Below, one piece after another: positions 33,002 to 41,439 of a stretch of DNA of 64,000 nt (positions are counted from its first letter, which is position 1; every line of letters begins with the position of its first letter). The notes beneath the pieces were generated by a model. It saw only the letters and a list, made by a program, of their open reading frames with translations, was not told where the DNA came from and did no database searches. A program made the translations under genes and the position numbers. The stretch is taken from positions 17,637 through 81,636 of the forward strand of contig DASXPH010000132.1 of the NCBI GenBank assembly GCA_036493735.1, in the 5' to 3' direction. This DNA comes from AG2 sp036493735. GTDB lineage: Bacteria > Gemmatimonadota > Gemmatimonadetes > Gemmatimonadales > Gemmatimonadaceae.

Positions 33002-34573
33002 CTAGTCCCTGAGCACGTCGATTTTCAGTCTTCCCATCAGACGAATCATCTCCGCCTGACGTCCCAAGCCACCGATGGTGAAGCGCAGGTGCGCGGCATC
33101 CGCGGGGAACTCACCGAAGGTCGGATCGACCGATACCCAATCACGGAGAAAAATTTCCGGCCAGGCGTGGTAGTAGAACTTGCCGTCGATGTAGGTGAGG
33201 CCCGCATCGACTCGGGCTGGAATGCCCGCCGCGCGCGCGAGGGCGACGAACAGTTGCGCGTGCTCGTTACAATCGCCGGCACGCGCCCGCAGTACCTGGA
33301 GCGCGCTCGGAATACCAAAGGTGATGCGCTTGGTGAGTGAGTCGTAAACCCACTGATTGATCCGCTCGGCGACGACTCGCGGGTCGCGCTGGCCGCGCGC
33401 AAGCCGTCGCGCCAGCCTGACGATCTCCGGATGGTTACTCTGCACCAGCGGCTCCGCCATCGTCAGCTCCGGCATCAGGCGTCGTCCGCCATCGGGAAGC
33501 GAGTAGGCCGCCTCGAACGCCGACGCGGGCTCACGCGTCACGGCGAGCGTGTCACCATGCAGACGCTGGCGCGGGCTCCTCAGATCGAACCCGCGCAGAT
33601 CGGCATTGCCTAACGTCACTCTCAGCGACGCGAGATTTGCGTCGAGACGCCGATTCGCGCCGATCGCCGTCGTCTCGAGTATGTCGCGGTCCTGAGTGAC
33701 GGCGGGTGTCGCATTGGTCTTCGCTGCCGAAAGCCGCCAGTTCTCGAACGCGACCTCGTAAGGACGTCGGCGGAGCACAAAGCCGAGCTGAGAAGTCTCG
33801 ACGACGCGACCCAGCTCGTCGATCCATCCCGTGAAGCCCGCGGCACCCGCTCCGGTGTCGGTCACGACGCGGAACGCCCGCAGCGTGTCAGGCTGTACCC
33901 CGATCCAGCGACCCGTCGACTTGTCGAGACTGGAGCTGTCGTCGACGACGAACGTCGATTCGGCCGCAATCTCGAGCGAGACCCGGCGCGGCGTCAGGCC
34001 GATCGGATCGAAGACGGGGAGTGAGAGCTTCTTGCCGACTCCGGGCTCCTGAGTCAGCGCGACGGCCAGGGGCAGGAGCGTCGGGAGAAGAATCGGTCCG
34101 GACAGCTTGATGTGTTGCGTATCGACCGGCGCGTCGCTTCCCGTTGCGAGCACGAGGACGAGCGACGAATCGTCGACGACGCGTCCGCGCGCCACGATCG
34201 GCGCGGCGTCGCCCTCGAAAGTGACAGCGAACGCCTTGGTTCGCAGCGCGCGCGTGAGTACGACGTGTGTATGCGCGGAGGCGCGATGAACGCGGCCACC
34301 GACGGGAAGGTCGGCAACGAGGTAATCGTCGACGGAGATCGTCGACGTCGCGGTATCGATCGAAGACGACGCGAAGCCGATCTGCCGATCGCCCTGCATC
34401 ACGGCGTAATAGACCGCGCCAGGTGACACCCGGAGGGCCGCCTCCGCGAGCCGCTCGGTACTCGGCCGGAAGTACTCCCGCCTAACGAGGAAGCCGAGCC
34501 CGCCCAGCCAGAGGAGGAGAATGAGGGCGGCGAGCATAACGCGCGGATTCTTCAAGGGACTCTGGTTCGTCAT
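33002..34573 (-). CDS. membrane-anchored transglutaminase-like protease domain protein
   Basis: 523 residues. N-terminal anchor (MLAALILLLWLGGLGFLV), a long beta-rich extracytoplasmic part (about 45-370), then a transglutaminase-like domain with the Cys-His-Asp triad: Cys435 in RAGDCNEHAQLF, His in FYYHAWPEIF, Asp in WVSVDPTFGEFP. Bacterial members act as thiol proteases or amide-bond enzymes in the envelope. Start overlaps the macro-domain stop (ATGA), and the ABC ATPase follows 10 bp later. Confidence 0.87.
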   Translation of the reverse strand: MTNQSPLKNPRVMLAALILLLWLGGLGFLVRREYFRPSTERLAEAALRVSPGAVYYAVMQGDRQIGFASSSIDTATSTISVDDYLVADLPVGGRVHRASAHTHVVLTRALRTKAFAVTFEGDAAPIVARGRVVDDSSLVLVLATGSDAPVDTQHIKLSGPILLPTLLPLAVALTQEPGVGKKLSLPVFDPIGLTPRRVSLEIAAESTFVVDDSSSLDKSTGRWIGVQPDTLRAFRVVTDTGAGAAGFTGWIDELGRVVETSQLGFVLRRRPYEVAFENWRLSAAKTNATPAVTQDRDILETTAIGANRRLDANLASLRVTLGNADLRGFDLRSPRQRLHGDTLAVTREPASAFEAAYSLPDGGRRLMPELTMAEPLVQSNHPEIVRLARRLARGQRDPRVVAERINQWVYDSLTKRITFGIPSALQVLRARAGDCNEHAQLFVALARAAGIPARVDAGLTYIDGKFYYHAWPEIFLRDWVSVDPTFGEFPADAAHLRFTIGGLGRQAEMIRLMGRLKIDVLRD

Positions 34574-35073
34574 AGTCCGCTCCGCTGGAGCGCAGCTGAA
34601 AGCGCGCGCTCCTCGTCCGGCGTTTCGGCGATGAGCGTGATGTCTTCGGGAAACGTCGCTGCTCCGAGGTGTTGGGCTATCACCGAGAGCATGACCTGCG
34701 CGCTCTCGTCCACATCGAGATTACCAGCACCGAGCCCGAATGGGGGAATCGCGATATCGCGGATCTCCCACGACTCGACACGCTGCAATGCGCTCGTGAG
34801 GGCACGCCGCACGCTGTCGGACGTGACGCGTTCGGTGCGACTCATAACGACCGCGTGGACGAGCAGCTCGGCGCGCAGAGCGCCCGCGGATGTCACAACG
34901 GCGGCGCCGACAGGCAGCGGCTCATGGAGGTGTATCTGATCGTGCAACTGTGCTCCTGCGGCGAGCTCGAGTCGTCGAAGGAGCGGCGTCGTCGCACCGA
35001 GATCCTCGTTCACTGGACGGACGATTGCCTCTCCGTCGAAGAACGCGAGATCATCGATGCGTACGCGAATCAC
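34570..35073 (-). CDS. macro-domain protein (ADP-ribose-binding fold)
   Basis: 167 residues with the macro-domain layout: DGEAIVRPVNEDLGA (adenine-binding strand; the usual NAAN is PVNE), RRLELAAGAQLHDQI, LPVGAAVVTSAGALRAELLVHAVVM, ALQRVESWEIRDIAIPPFGLGAGNLD and a final strand ITLIAETPD. The second ligand loop is AAGAQL. Substitutions at the first loop make hydrolase activity uncertain; binding is more likely. Coupled by 4-bp overlaps to both the TPR and transglutaminase genes. Confidence 0.82.
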   Translation of the reverse strand: MIRVRIDDLAFFDGEAIVRPVNEDLGATTPLLRRLELAAGAQLHDQIHLHEPLPVGAAVVTSAGALRAELLVHAVVMSRTERVTSDSVRRALTSALQRVESWEIRDIAIPPFGLGAGNLDVDESAQVMLSVIAQHLGAATFPEDITLIAETPDEERALSAALQRSGL

Positions 35074-35849
35074 CGTCGTTGGGCGTCTCTGGCTCTCTGG
35101 TACGCGGCCGCCGCTTCGGCAGGCCGCCTTAGCTTGTCGAGGACGATTCCAACGCCCTTCAGGGCACGGTAGTTCGTCGGCTGCAGCTTCACCGTCTCCT
35201 CATACGACGCCAGTGCCAGATTGAGCTGGTCCGTCTGGTTGTACGCTTCGCCTAGGTAATAGTGCCCCTGCGGGTTGGAGGGCGCGAGCTCCACGACGCG
35301 CTGCAAGGGCACGATCGCCTCGCGCCAGCGCGCCTTCTTGCACAAGAGCATACCCATATGGAAAAGCACGTCGGCGCTGTCGGCTTCCAGCTTCGAGGCC
35401 CGCCGAAGATCCAATTCGGCCTGGTCGTAGCGCTGCATCGCCATCTCCACCGCCGCGCGGCTACAGAGCATCGAGACATCGTCCGGCTGGGCGTCGATCG
35501 CGCGACCAAGCTCGCCGAGCGCACCCGCCAGGTCTCCCTTCTGTTCGAGCACACTCGCGAGCTTCCGACGCGCCGGCACCTCTTCCGGATGGCGCGTTAA
35601 GTAGCTGCGGTAAGCCGTGGCCGCTTCCTGGAAGTCGCCGCGATCCGCCAGCTGGCTGGCGAGCGACAGCAGTTCAGTCGACGCGACCCTGTCGGCCTCC
35701 TTCGATTCCTCGGGCGAGTAATCAGCGACCGGAGCGCGCGTCGGTACGCGCTCTCGATCAGTCGCTGATGTCAGTTCGGTTGCATCAGCCGCCGCACCTG
35801 TCGTGCGCCGCTGTTCGCCATTCGTCGCATCCTTCGACCGCTTCGTCAT
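35070..35849 (-). CDS. cytoplasmic TPR-repeat protein
   Basis: 259 residues, no signal peptide. Polar head (1-60), then consecutive TPRs: LASQLADRGDFQEAATAYRSYLTRHPEE, RKLASVLEQKGDLAGALGELGRAIDAQPDD, SRAAVEMAMQRYDQAELDLRRASKLEADS, FHMGMLLCKKARWREAIVPLQRVVELAPSN, YYLGEAYNQTDQLNLALASYEETVKLQPTN. ATG 35849 is right for a start 1 base before the cutA stop codon. Probably a scaffold for neighbouring products; partner not known. Confidence 0.85.
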   Translation of the reverse strand: MTKRSKDATNGEQRRTTGAAADATELTSATDRERVPTRAPVADYSPEESKEADRVASTELLSLASQLADRGDFQEAATAYRSYLTRHPEEVPARRKLASVLEQKGDLAGALGELGRAIDAQPDDVSMLCSRAAVEMAMQRYDQAELDLRRASKLEADSADVLFHMGMLLCKKARWREAIVPLQRVVELAPSNPQGHYYLGEAYNQTDQLNLALASYEETVKLQPTNYRALKGVGIVLDKLRRPAEAAAAYQRARDAQRR

Positions 35850-35850
35850 G

Positions 35851-36183
35851 TCACGCCAGTGCCAGTGATGTTTCGCCGTTGATCCACTCGAGGTATTTGC
35901 CGAGGCCAGCCGATACCGGCAGTGCCAGCAGCTCCGGCACCTTATATGGATGTAGCTCGTTGAATGCACTCTGCAGGGAATCCAGCCGTGCCGATCGTGT
36001 CTTGAGCAGGACGACGACTTCGCGCTCATCGGCGATCTTGCTCTGCCATCGATACAGGGATCGCGCACCGGGAAAGAGCGTACCGCAGGCAACGAGCCGC
36101 CGTTCGAGCAAAGTACGTACGAGCTTTACAGCCTCATCCTCGGAGGCAACGGTCGTCAGAACGACTATGGCGTCAGTATGCAC
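35851..36183 (-). CDS. cutA: CutA-like divalent-cation tolerance protein
   Basis: 110 residues. Trimeric ferredoxin-like fold: VVLTTVASEDEAVKLVRTLLERRLVACGTLFPGARSLYRWQSKIADEREVVVLLKT and a C-terminal HPYKVPELLALPV with the conserved His. GTG 36183 is chosen since homology begins with TDAIVVLTTV; the frame is open upstream only across the heptad array, whose last unit ends 4 bases before the GTG. First gene of the leftward run to the ABC exporter. Confidence 0.88.
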   Translation of the reverse strand: MHTDAIVVLTTVASEDEAVKLVRTLLERRLVACGTLFPGARSLYRWQSKIADEREVVVLLKTRSARLDSLQSAFNELHPYKVPELLALPVSAGLGKYLEWINGETSLALA

Positions 36184-36186
36184 GTT

Positions 36187-36218
36187 CTGGTGGCTGGTGG
36201 CTGGTGGTCGGTGGCTGG
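36187..36218 (+). repeat. heptad repeat array, CTGGTGG orientation (left arm of inverted pair D)
   Basis: Three CTGGTGG units, one TCGGTGG and a partial unit, with exact GCTGGTGG at 36193 and 36200. It occupies the leader of cutA on the other strand. Confidence 0.9.
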
Positions 36219-36263
36219 TAAGTCTGGAATCTACCAAGCAGCAGCTCGGAGCTGTCGCCGGTT

Positions 36264-36297
36264 TCACCAGCCACCAGCCACCAGCCACTAGCCACCA
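36264..36297 (-). repeat. heptad repeat array, CACCAGC orientation (right arm of inverted pair D)
   Basis: Three CACCAGC units, CACTAGC and a partial unit, with exact CCACCAGC at 36270 and 36277. Separated from the left arm by 45 bp; about 49 bp upstream of uvrA. Confidence 0.9.
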
Positions 36298-36345
36298 CAC
36301 CGGAGTCTTGTCTCGACTCGGTTCGCGGCGCAGCTTTCCCTGGCT

Positions 36346-39243
36346 ATGGCAGAAGACGCACTCATCGTTCGCGGCGCGCGAGAGCACAATCTCCGCAACA
36401 TCGACGTGACGATCCCTCGCGATCGTCTGACGGTGATCACAGGACTGTCGGGCTCCGGGAAATCGTCACTCGCCTTCGACACGATTTACGCCGAAGGACA
36501 GCGTCGGTACGTGGAATCGCTGTCCGCGTACGCGCGGCAGTTCCTCGGTCTGATGGAAAAGCCCGACGTCGATTCGATCGAGGGACTCTCTCCGGCTATC
36601 TCGATCGAGCAGAAGACCGCCGGCCATAATCCGCGATCGACAGTCGGCACCGTTACCGAGATCTACGATTATCTCCGGCTGCTCTATGCACGAGTGGGCA
36701 CGCCGCATTGCCCTAACTGCGGACGCCCGGTGCAGCGGCAGAGCGCCGGTCAGATCGCGGACATCGTGCTTTCGTGGCCCGCCGGCTCGCGCATCGAGGT
36801 GCGCGCACCGCTCGTGCAGGGTCGAAAGGGTGAGTTCCGCGAGCTCTTCGAGACGGTGCGCAAGCAGGGGTTCATTCGCGCTTACGTCGATGGCGAGCTG
36901 ACAGAAGTCTCGAATCCGCCAAAGCTCAATCGGCGACAGAATCACACGATCGAAGTGGTCGTCGATCGGCTCGTGGTCCGCGCGGAAGACCGCGGTCGTC
37001 TTGCCGATTCTCTCGAGACGGCCCTCAAGCTCGCCGACGGTCTGGTGCAGGTGAGCCGCGCCGACGACGATCACGTCGAGCTGTTCTCCGAGCGCTACGG
37101 TTGCCCCAACTGCGGAATCTCGTTGCCCGAGTTGGAGCCGAGGCATTTCTCCTTCAACTCGCCATTCGGCGCATGTCCCGAATGTGGCGGGCTCGGTACG
37201 AAGCGACGCGTCAGCGAGGATCTCATCCTTGGTGATCCGCGTATCTCGCTCCTCGAGGGGGTCATCATCCCATGGGGCGAGCCACAGGGCTATTTGCGGA
37301 AGATGGTGCTGCCGGCCCTGGCGCGGGCGTACAAGTTCGAGCTCAACACGCCGTGGGGCGCGCTGCCGAAGAGCGTGCGCGACTGCATCCTTTACGGCGA
37401 CAACGGCAAGCAGAAGGGCGACTTCCCATGGGAAGGCGTCCTCAGCAACATCGAGCGCCGTTATGCAGAGACGGACTCGGACACGGTGCGCGCCGAGCTC
37501 GAAGCGTACATGGTGGCGGTGCCATGCCCGTCGTGCGGCGGCCGTCGGCTCAAGAAGGAGGCGCTGGCGGTGACGGTCGCCGATCGCAACATCGGCGAGC
37601 TCACGGAGCTGGCAGTGACTGAGGCGCTCGAGTTCTTCCAGAAGGTGCCCATTCGCGGCGACGGACGTCCCGGACTCGATGCGGAGATCGCCGGTCCGAT
37701 TCTCAAGGAAGTGAAGGAGCGACTGCGCTTCCTCGTGGACGTCGGGCTGGACTACCTCACGTTAGGCAGAGCGGCCGAGTCACTGTCGGGTGGGGAGGCG
37801 CAGCGCATTCGCCTCGCGACACAGATCGGATCGCGCCTCGTCGGTGTGTTGTACATCCTCGACGAGCCATCGATCGGCCTGCACCAGCGGGACAACGCGC
37901 GACTGATCGCGACGCTCGAGCAACTTCGAGATCTCGGGAACACGGTGATCGTCGTCGAGCACGACGAGGAGACGATGCGTTCCGCCGATCACATCATCGA
38001 TCTCGGGCCGGGCGCGGGAAAGCACGGCGGGGAGGTGATCGCGGCGGGAACGATTGCCGACATCATTCGCAACTCCAACTCGATCACCGGGAAATATCTG
38101 AGCGGCGAGATGCAGATCCGCTCGCCCAGCGGCTATCGCCCGATCGATCAGCGACGCATGATCCGCGTCGAGGGCGCCAAGGAGCACAACCTGCGCGATC
38201 TCGACGTGTCCATCCCGTTAGGCATGTTCGTGGCCGTGACGGGGGTGTCGGGGTCGGGAAAGTCCACCTTGATCGAGGACATTCTGCACCGCGCGCTGGC
38301 GCGGCATTTCTATCGCGCGCGTGTCATCCCGGGGGCGCATCGCCGCATCACGGGCCTCGAGCACATCGACAAGGTCATCGACATCGATCAGAGCCCGATT
38401 GGCCGGACGCCGCGCTCCAATCCCGCCACGTACACCGGCTTGTTCACGCCAATTCGCGAGCTGTTCGCCGAATTGCCGGAAGCGAAGATTCGTGGCTATG
38501 GACCTGGCCGATTCTCCTTCAATGTGAAGGGTGGCCGCTGCGAGGCGTGTCAGGGCGACGGGCTCGTGAAGATCGAGATGCACTTCCTGCCTGACGTCTA
38601 CGTGCCGTGCGAGGTGTGCAAGGGCAAGCGGTACAACCGGGAGACACTCGAGGTTCGTTTCCGAGGCAAGAGCATCGCCGACGTATTGGAGCTGACGGTC
38701 GAGGATGCGCTGCACTTTTTCGAGAACCAGCCCCGCATTCGGCAGAAGCTCGAAACCGTGAACGACGTCGGGCTGGGTTATATCCATCTCGGTCAGAGCG
38801 CGACGACGCTGTCGGGCGGCGAGGCTCAGCGGGTGAAGCTCGCGACCGAGCTGTCCAAGCGCGACACGGGCCGCACGCTCTACATCCTCGACGAGCCGAC
38901 CACGGGGCTGCATTTCGAGGACGTACGTCTCCTGCTCGACGTGCTGCATCGCCTCGTCGACCGAGGGAACACGGTGCTCGTCATCGAGCACAATCTCGAC
39001 GTGATCAAGACCGCGGACTGGATCATCGATCTTGGGCCGGAGGGCGGCACGCGCGGCGGCATGATCGTCGCCGCCGGGACACCGGATGAAGTGGCCGCGG
39101 CTCCGGCGAGCTACACGGGTCATTACCTGAAGCCCCTGCTCGAGCGCAAGCGGCAGGGTGTCGTCCCGAAGGGCGGAGCGACGAGGGATCTGTTGTTGCG
39201 AGCTGAGCGAGCAACAGCAGATCCTTCGCTTCGCTCAGGATGA
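36346..39243 (+). CDS. uvrA: excinuclease ABC subunit A (UvrA)
   Basis: 965 residues. Damage-recognition ATPase of nucleotide excision repair with two ABC modules: first Walker A GLSGSGKSS (about 34-42), zinc-finger Cys pairs CPNCGRP and CPNCGIS...CPECGG, first signature LSGGEAQRIRLATQIG, Walker B LYILDEPSIGLHQRD; second Walker A GVSGSGKST, zinc fold CEACQGDG...CEVCKGKR, signature LSGGEAQRVKLATELS, Walker B LYILDEPTTGLHFEDV. The last 25 or so residues (GVVPKGGATRDLLLRAERATADPSLRSG) are encoded by an intergenic-type repeat that extends the usual C-terminus. Divergent from cutA. Confidence 0.97.
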   Translation: MAEDALIVRGAREHNLRNIDVTIPRDRLTVITGLSGSGKSSLAFDTIYAEGQRRYVESLSAYARQFLGLMEKPDVDSIEGLSPAISIEQKTAGHNPRSTVGTVTEIYDYLRLLYARVGTPHCPNCGRPVQRQSAGQIADIVLSWPAGSRIEVRAPLVQGRKGEFRELFETVRKQGFIRAYVDGELTEVSNPPKLNRRQNHTIEVVVDRLVVRAEDRGRLADSLETALKLADGLVQVSRADDDHVELFSERYGCPNCGISLPELEPRHFSFNSPFGACPECGGLGTKRRVSEDLILGDPRISLLEGVIIPWGEPQGYLRKMVLPALARAYKFELNTPWGALPKSVRDCILYGDNGKQKGDFPWEGVLSNIERRYAETDSDTVRAELEAYMVAVPCPSCGGRRLKKEALAVTVADRNIGELTELAVTEALEFFQKVPIRGDGRPGLDAEIAGPILKEVKERLRFLVDVGLDYLTLGRAAESLSGGEAQRIRLATQIGSRLVGVLYILDEPSIGLHQRDNARLIATLEQLRDLGNTVIVVEHDEETMRSADHIIDLGPGAGKHGGEVIAAGTIADIIRNSNSITGKYLSGEMQIRSPSGYRPIDQRRMIRVEGAKEHNLRDLDVSIPLGMFVAVTGVSGSGKSTLIEDILHRALARHFYRARVIPGAHRRITGLEHIDKVIDIDQSPIGRTPRSNPATYTGLFTPIRELFAELPEAKIRGYGPGRFSFNVKGGRCEACQGDGLVKIEMHFLPDVYVPCEVCKGKRYNRETLEVRFRGKSIADVLELTVEDALHFFENQPRIRQKLETVNDVGLGYIHLGQSATTLSGGEAQRVKLATELSKRDTGRTLYILDEPTTGLHFEDVRLLLDVLHRLVDRGNTVLVIEHNLDVIKTADWIIDLGPEGGTRGGMIVAAGTPDEVAAAPASYTGHYLKPLLERKRQGVVPKGGATRDLLLRAERATADPSLRSG

Positions 39244-39245
39244 CA
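39186..39245 (+). repeat. intergenic-type repeat forming the 3' end of uvrA
   Basis: Stem GGATCTGTTGTTGC (39186-39199) with GCAACAGCAGATCC (39211-39224), one G-T pair, followed by CTTCGCTTCGCTCAGGATGACA. A related CGCTTCGCTCTCAGGATGACA stands between the two serine dehydratase genes (39947-39967). Confidence 0.7.
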
Positions 39246-39255
39246 GACGAATCGT

Positions 39256-39930
39256 ATGGTCAGCTTACTCGATATCATCGGTCCCGTGATGGTTGGCCCA
39301 TCCAGCTCGCACACAGCTGGAGCGTGCCGGATCGGACTACTCGCGCGATGTCTCGTCGGCGGCACGCCGCAGCGAGCGCGCATCGAGCTGCACGGATCGT
39401 TCGCGCGCACCGGTGAGGGGCATGGGACGGACAAGGCCATCGTCGGTGGCCTGATGGGCTTTCGACCCGACGATGAGCGGTTGCGAACGGCGCTGGAGAT
39501 CGCCGAGCGCGAGGGCCTCGACTACCAATTCGAGAAGACGAAGCTTGGCGAAGAGGGAGTCGTGCACCCGAACACGGCGCGGATCACCGTCGAGCGCGCC
39601 GACCGGACATCGGTGATGGTCGGGTCGTCGTTAGGCGCCGGGCGCGTGCTCGTGACGGAGATCGACGGCTATCCCGTCGAGGTCACGGGCAACTATCACA
39701 CGATCGTGCTCGTCGCCGAAGATATTCCGGGGTCAGTGGCGCGCATCGCCGGCATTCTTGCCGACCATCATTTGAACATCGCGACGCTGCGCCTAACGCG
39801 GAAGGAGCGTGGCGGCGACGCGTTCATGGTCATCGAGATCGACGACGTCCCCGACGAAAATGTCCGCGACGAGATTCGGAAGCTGCCGTGGGTGAAATGG
39901 GCTTTCCGACTCGAAAAGGTTTCAGCGTGA
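39256..39930 (+). CDS. sdaAB: L-serine dehydratase, beta subunit
   Basis: 224 residues. N-terminal SDH-beta domain (SLLDIIGPVMVGPSSSHTAGACRIG; GHGTDKAIVGGLMGF) and a C-terminal ACT domain (HTIVLVAEDIPGSVARIAGILADHHLNIATLRLTR). With the alpha subunit it deaminates L-serine to pyruvate and ammonia using a [4Fe-4S] cluster. The ACT domain probably senses serine. Separate alpha and beta genes are the Firmicutes-type arrangement rather than the fused E. coli form. Confidence 0.95.
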   Translation: MVSLLDIIGPVMVGPSSSHTAGACRIGLLARCLVGGTPQRARIELHGSFARTGEGHGTDKAIVGGLMGFRPDDERLRTALEIAEREGLDYQFEKTKLGEEGVVHPNTARITVERADRTSVMVGSSLGAGRVLVTEIDGYPVEVTGNYHTIVLVAEDIPGSVARIAGILADHHLNIATLRLTRKERGGDAFMVIEIDDVPDENVRDEIRKLPWVKWAFRLEKVSA

Positions 39931-39946
39931 AGACCAGCTCTCTCGT

Positions 39947-39967
39947 CGCTTCGCTCTCAGGATGACA
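39947..39967 (+). repeat. second copy of the CGCTTCGCT-CAGGATGACA repeat
   Basis: CGCTTCGCTCTCAGGATGACA, matching the end of the 39186-39245 element with a 2-base insertion; lies in the 45-bp gap between the two serine dehydratase genes. Confidence 0.6.
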
Positions 39968-39975
39968 TCGAAACC

Positions 39976-40860
39976 ATGTATCGCTCACTTCAGGACGCGG
40001 TTCGCGACGCCGATACGCAAGAGAAAACCCTCGCTCAGCTCGCGCTCGAAGCCGAGTCGCGGGACCAGGGCCGGCCTATTGCCGAGATCCGGGGCGCGTT
40101 GAAGCGCGCGCTGGATGTCATGCGCGGCGCCATCGCGCAGGGACTCACTGGCGAGCTCAAATCCGCGAGCGGCCTCGTTGGCGGCGATGCGGCCAAGCTG
40201 CACAACGACGCTGCCGGTCCGCTCGCCGACACCCCCTTTCGCGACATTCTGGCGCGTGCCCTGGCGGTGCAGGAAGTGAATGCGGCGATGGGCGTGATCG
40301 TCGCGGCGCCCACCGCGGGCGGAGCGGGAGTGCTCCCGGCGGTGCTCACGGGTCTCGCGGACGCGCGTCGTCTCTCCGATGAGCAGCTCGTGGACGCTCT
40401 GGCGACAGCGGGGCTCATCGGCGCTGTTGTGGCGGAGCGCGCGTCTCTGTCTGGCGCGGAGGGCGGCTGCCAAGCCGAAACGGGTGCCGCGGCGGCGATG
40501 GCCGCCGGTGCGGCCACCGAAATGCTTGGCGGAACGCCGACGCAAGTCGTGAACGCGGTCGCACTGGCGCAGCAGGGAACACTCGGTCTTGTCTGCGATC
40601 CATTGGGTGGTCTCGTCGAGCTGCCCTGCGTCTTTCGCAACGCGACCGGTGCCGCCATCGCCCTCGCGGCAATAGAGATGGCGCTCGCGGGCATCACCTT
40701 TGCCATTCCCGCCGACGAAGTAATCGACACGATGGGCGAGATTGGCCGGGAGATGGATGTGCGTTATCGCGAGACCGCGGGCGGCGGCCTCGCGGCGACG
40801 CCCACGGGACGCCGACTGGCACGGGAGCGGCTCGTGCAGATCAAGACACGGGACGCGTAA
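39976..40860 (+). CDS. sdaAA: L-serine dehydratase, iron-sulfur alpha subunit
   Basis: 294 residues, SDH-alpha. The cluster-binding Cys are seen in GAEGGCQAETGAAAAMAAG and CDPLGGLVELPCVFRN; substrate segment SGLVGGDAAKLHN; the C-terminal half ends at MGEIGREMDVRYRETAGGGLAATPTGR. Partner of the beta subunit just upstream; together they feed serine carbon to pyruvate. Both subunits look complete. Confidence 0.95.
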   Translation: MYRSLQDAVRDADTQEKTLAQLALEAESRDQGRPIAEIRGALKRALDVMRGAIAQGLTGELKSASGLVGGDAAKLHNDAAGPLADTPFRDILARALAVQEVNAAMGVIVAAPTAGGAGVLPAVLTGLADARRLSDEQLVDALATAGLIGAVVAERASLSGAEGGCQAETGAAAAMAAGAATEMLGGTPTQVVNAVALAQQGTLGLVCDPLGGLVELPCVFRNATGAAIALAAIEMALAGITFAIPADEVIDTMGEIGREMDVRYRETAGGGLAATPTGRRLARERLVQIKTRDA

Positions 40861-41020
40861 CGTGGGACGGGCAACTCCCGCGCGACTGTCCGAACCCGTT
40901 CGCTGACACTATTTTGCGCTGACGTCGCGCCCCGCACACCCGCGTTTCGCGCCCCGCAGCAGAAACCGCCCGGCCCCAACTCTCCGTAGGGCCCTTACGT
41001 ACCTCCAACCAGGTCAAGCG

Positions 41021-41428
41021 ATGGTCACCAAGGAAGACATCGAAGGCTTCCTCGATCGTATCAGCGCTGCGGAAGGCGCGAGCTACCGCGAGGCGGAGCC
41101 AGGATTATGGATCGTGAAGCCGGGCGGCGAGCTCGATTTCTCGCTCGTCGTCAACTACACGCCGCCGGTCGTCTTGCTGCGCGTGAAAGTGATGTCCCTC
41201 CCCACGGATGAAAACGAGCTGGCGACGCTCAGCCGTCGCTTGCTGGAGTTGAACGCGACGGACCTGGTCCATGGGTCGTATGGCATCGAGGAGGAGTCGA
41301 TCGTCATGACCGAGGCACTCGAGCTCGCGCACCTCGACTACGAGGAATTCCAGGCTGCGTACGAGAGCATCAACGTCGCTCTCGCATCGCACCTCCGCGA
41401 GCTGGGCTCCTATCGGCAGGCACACTGA
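41021..41428 (+). CDS. YbjN-like small protein
   Basis: 135 residues, acidic alpha/beta protein (MVTKEDIEGFLDRISAAEGASYREAEPGLWIV; LDFSLVVNYTPPVVLLRVKVMSLP; ELATLSRRLLELNATDLVHGSYGIEEESIVMTEALELAHLDYEEF). The pattern matches the YbjN / type III secretion chaperone-like fold found next to PspA genes. The PspA gene starts 11 bp downstream, so joint expression in envelope stress is likely. Confidence 0.75.
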   Translation: MVTKEDIEGFLDRISAAEGASYREAEPGLWIVKPGGELDFSLVVNYTPPVVLLRVKVMSLPTDENELATLSRRLLELNATDLVHGSYGIEEESIVMTEALELAHLDYEEFQAAYESINVALASHLRELGSYRQAH

Positions 41429-41439
41429 GGCCAAACCAC

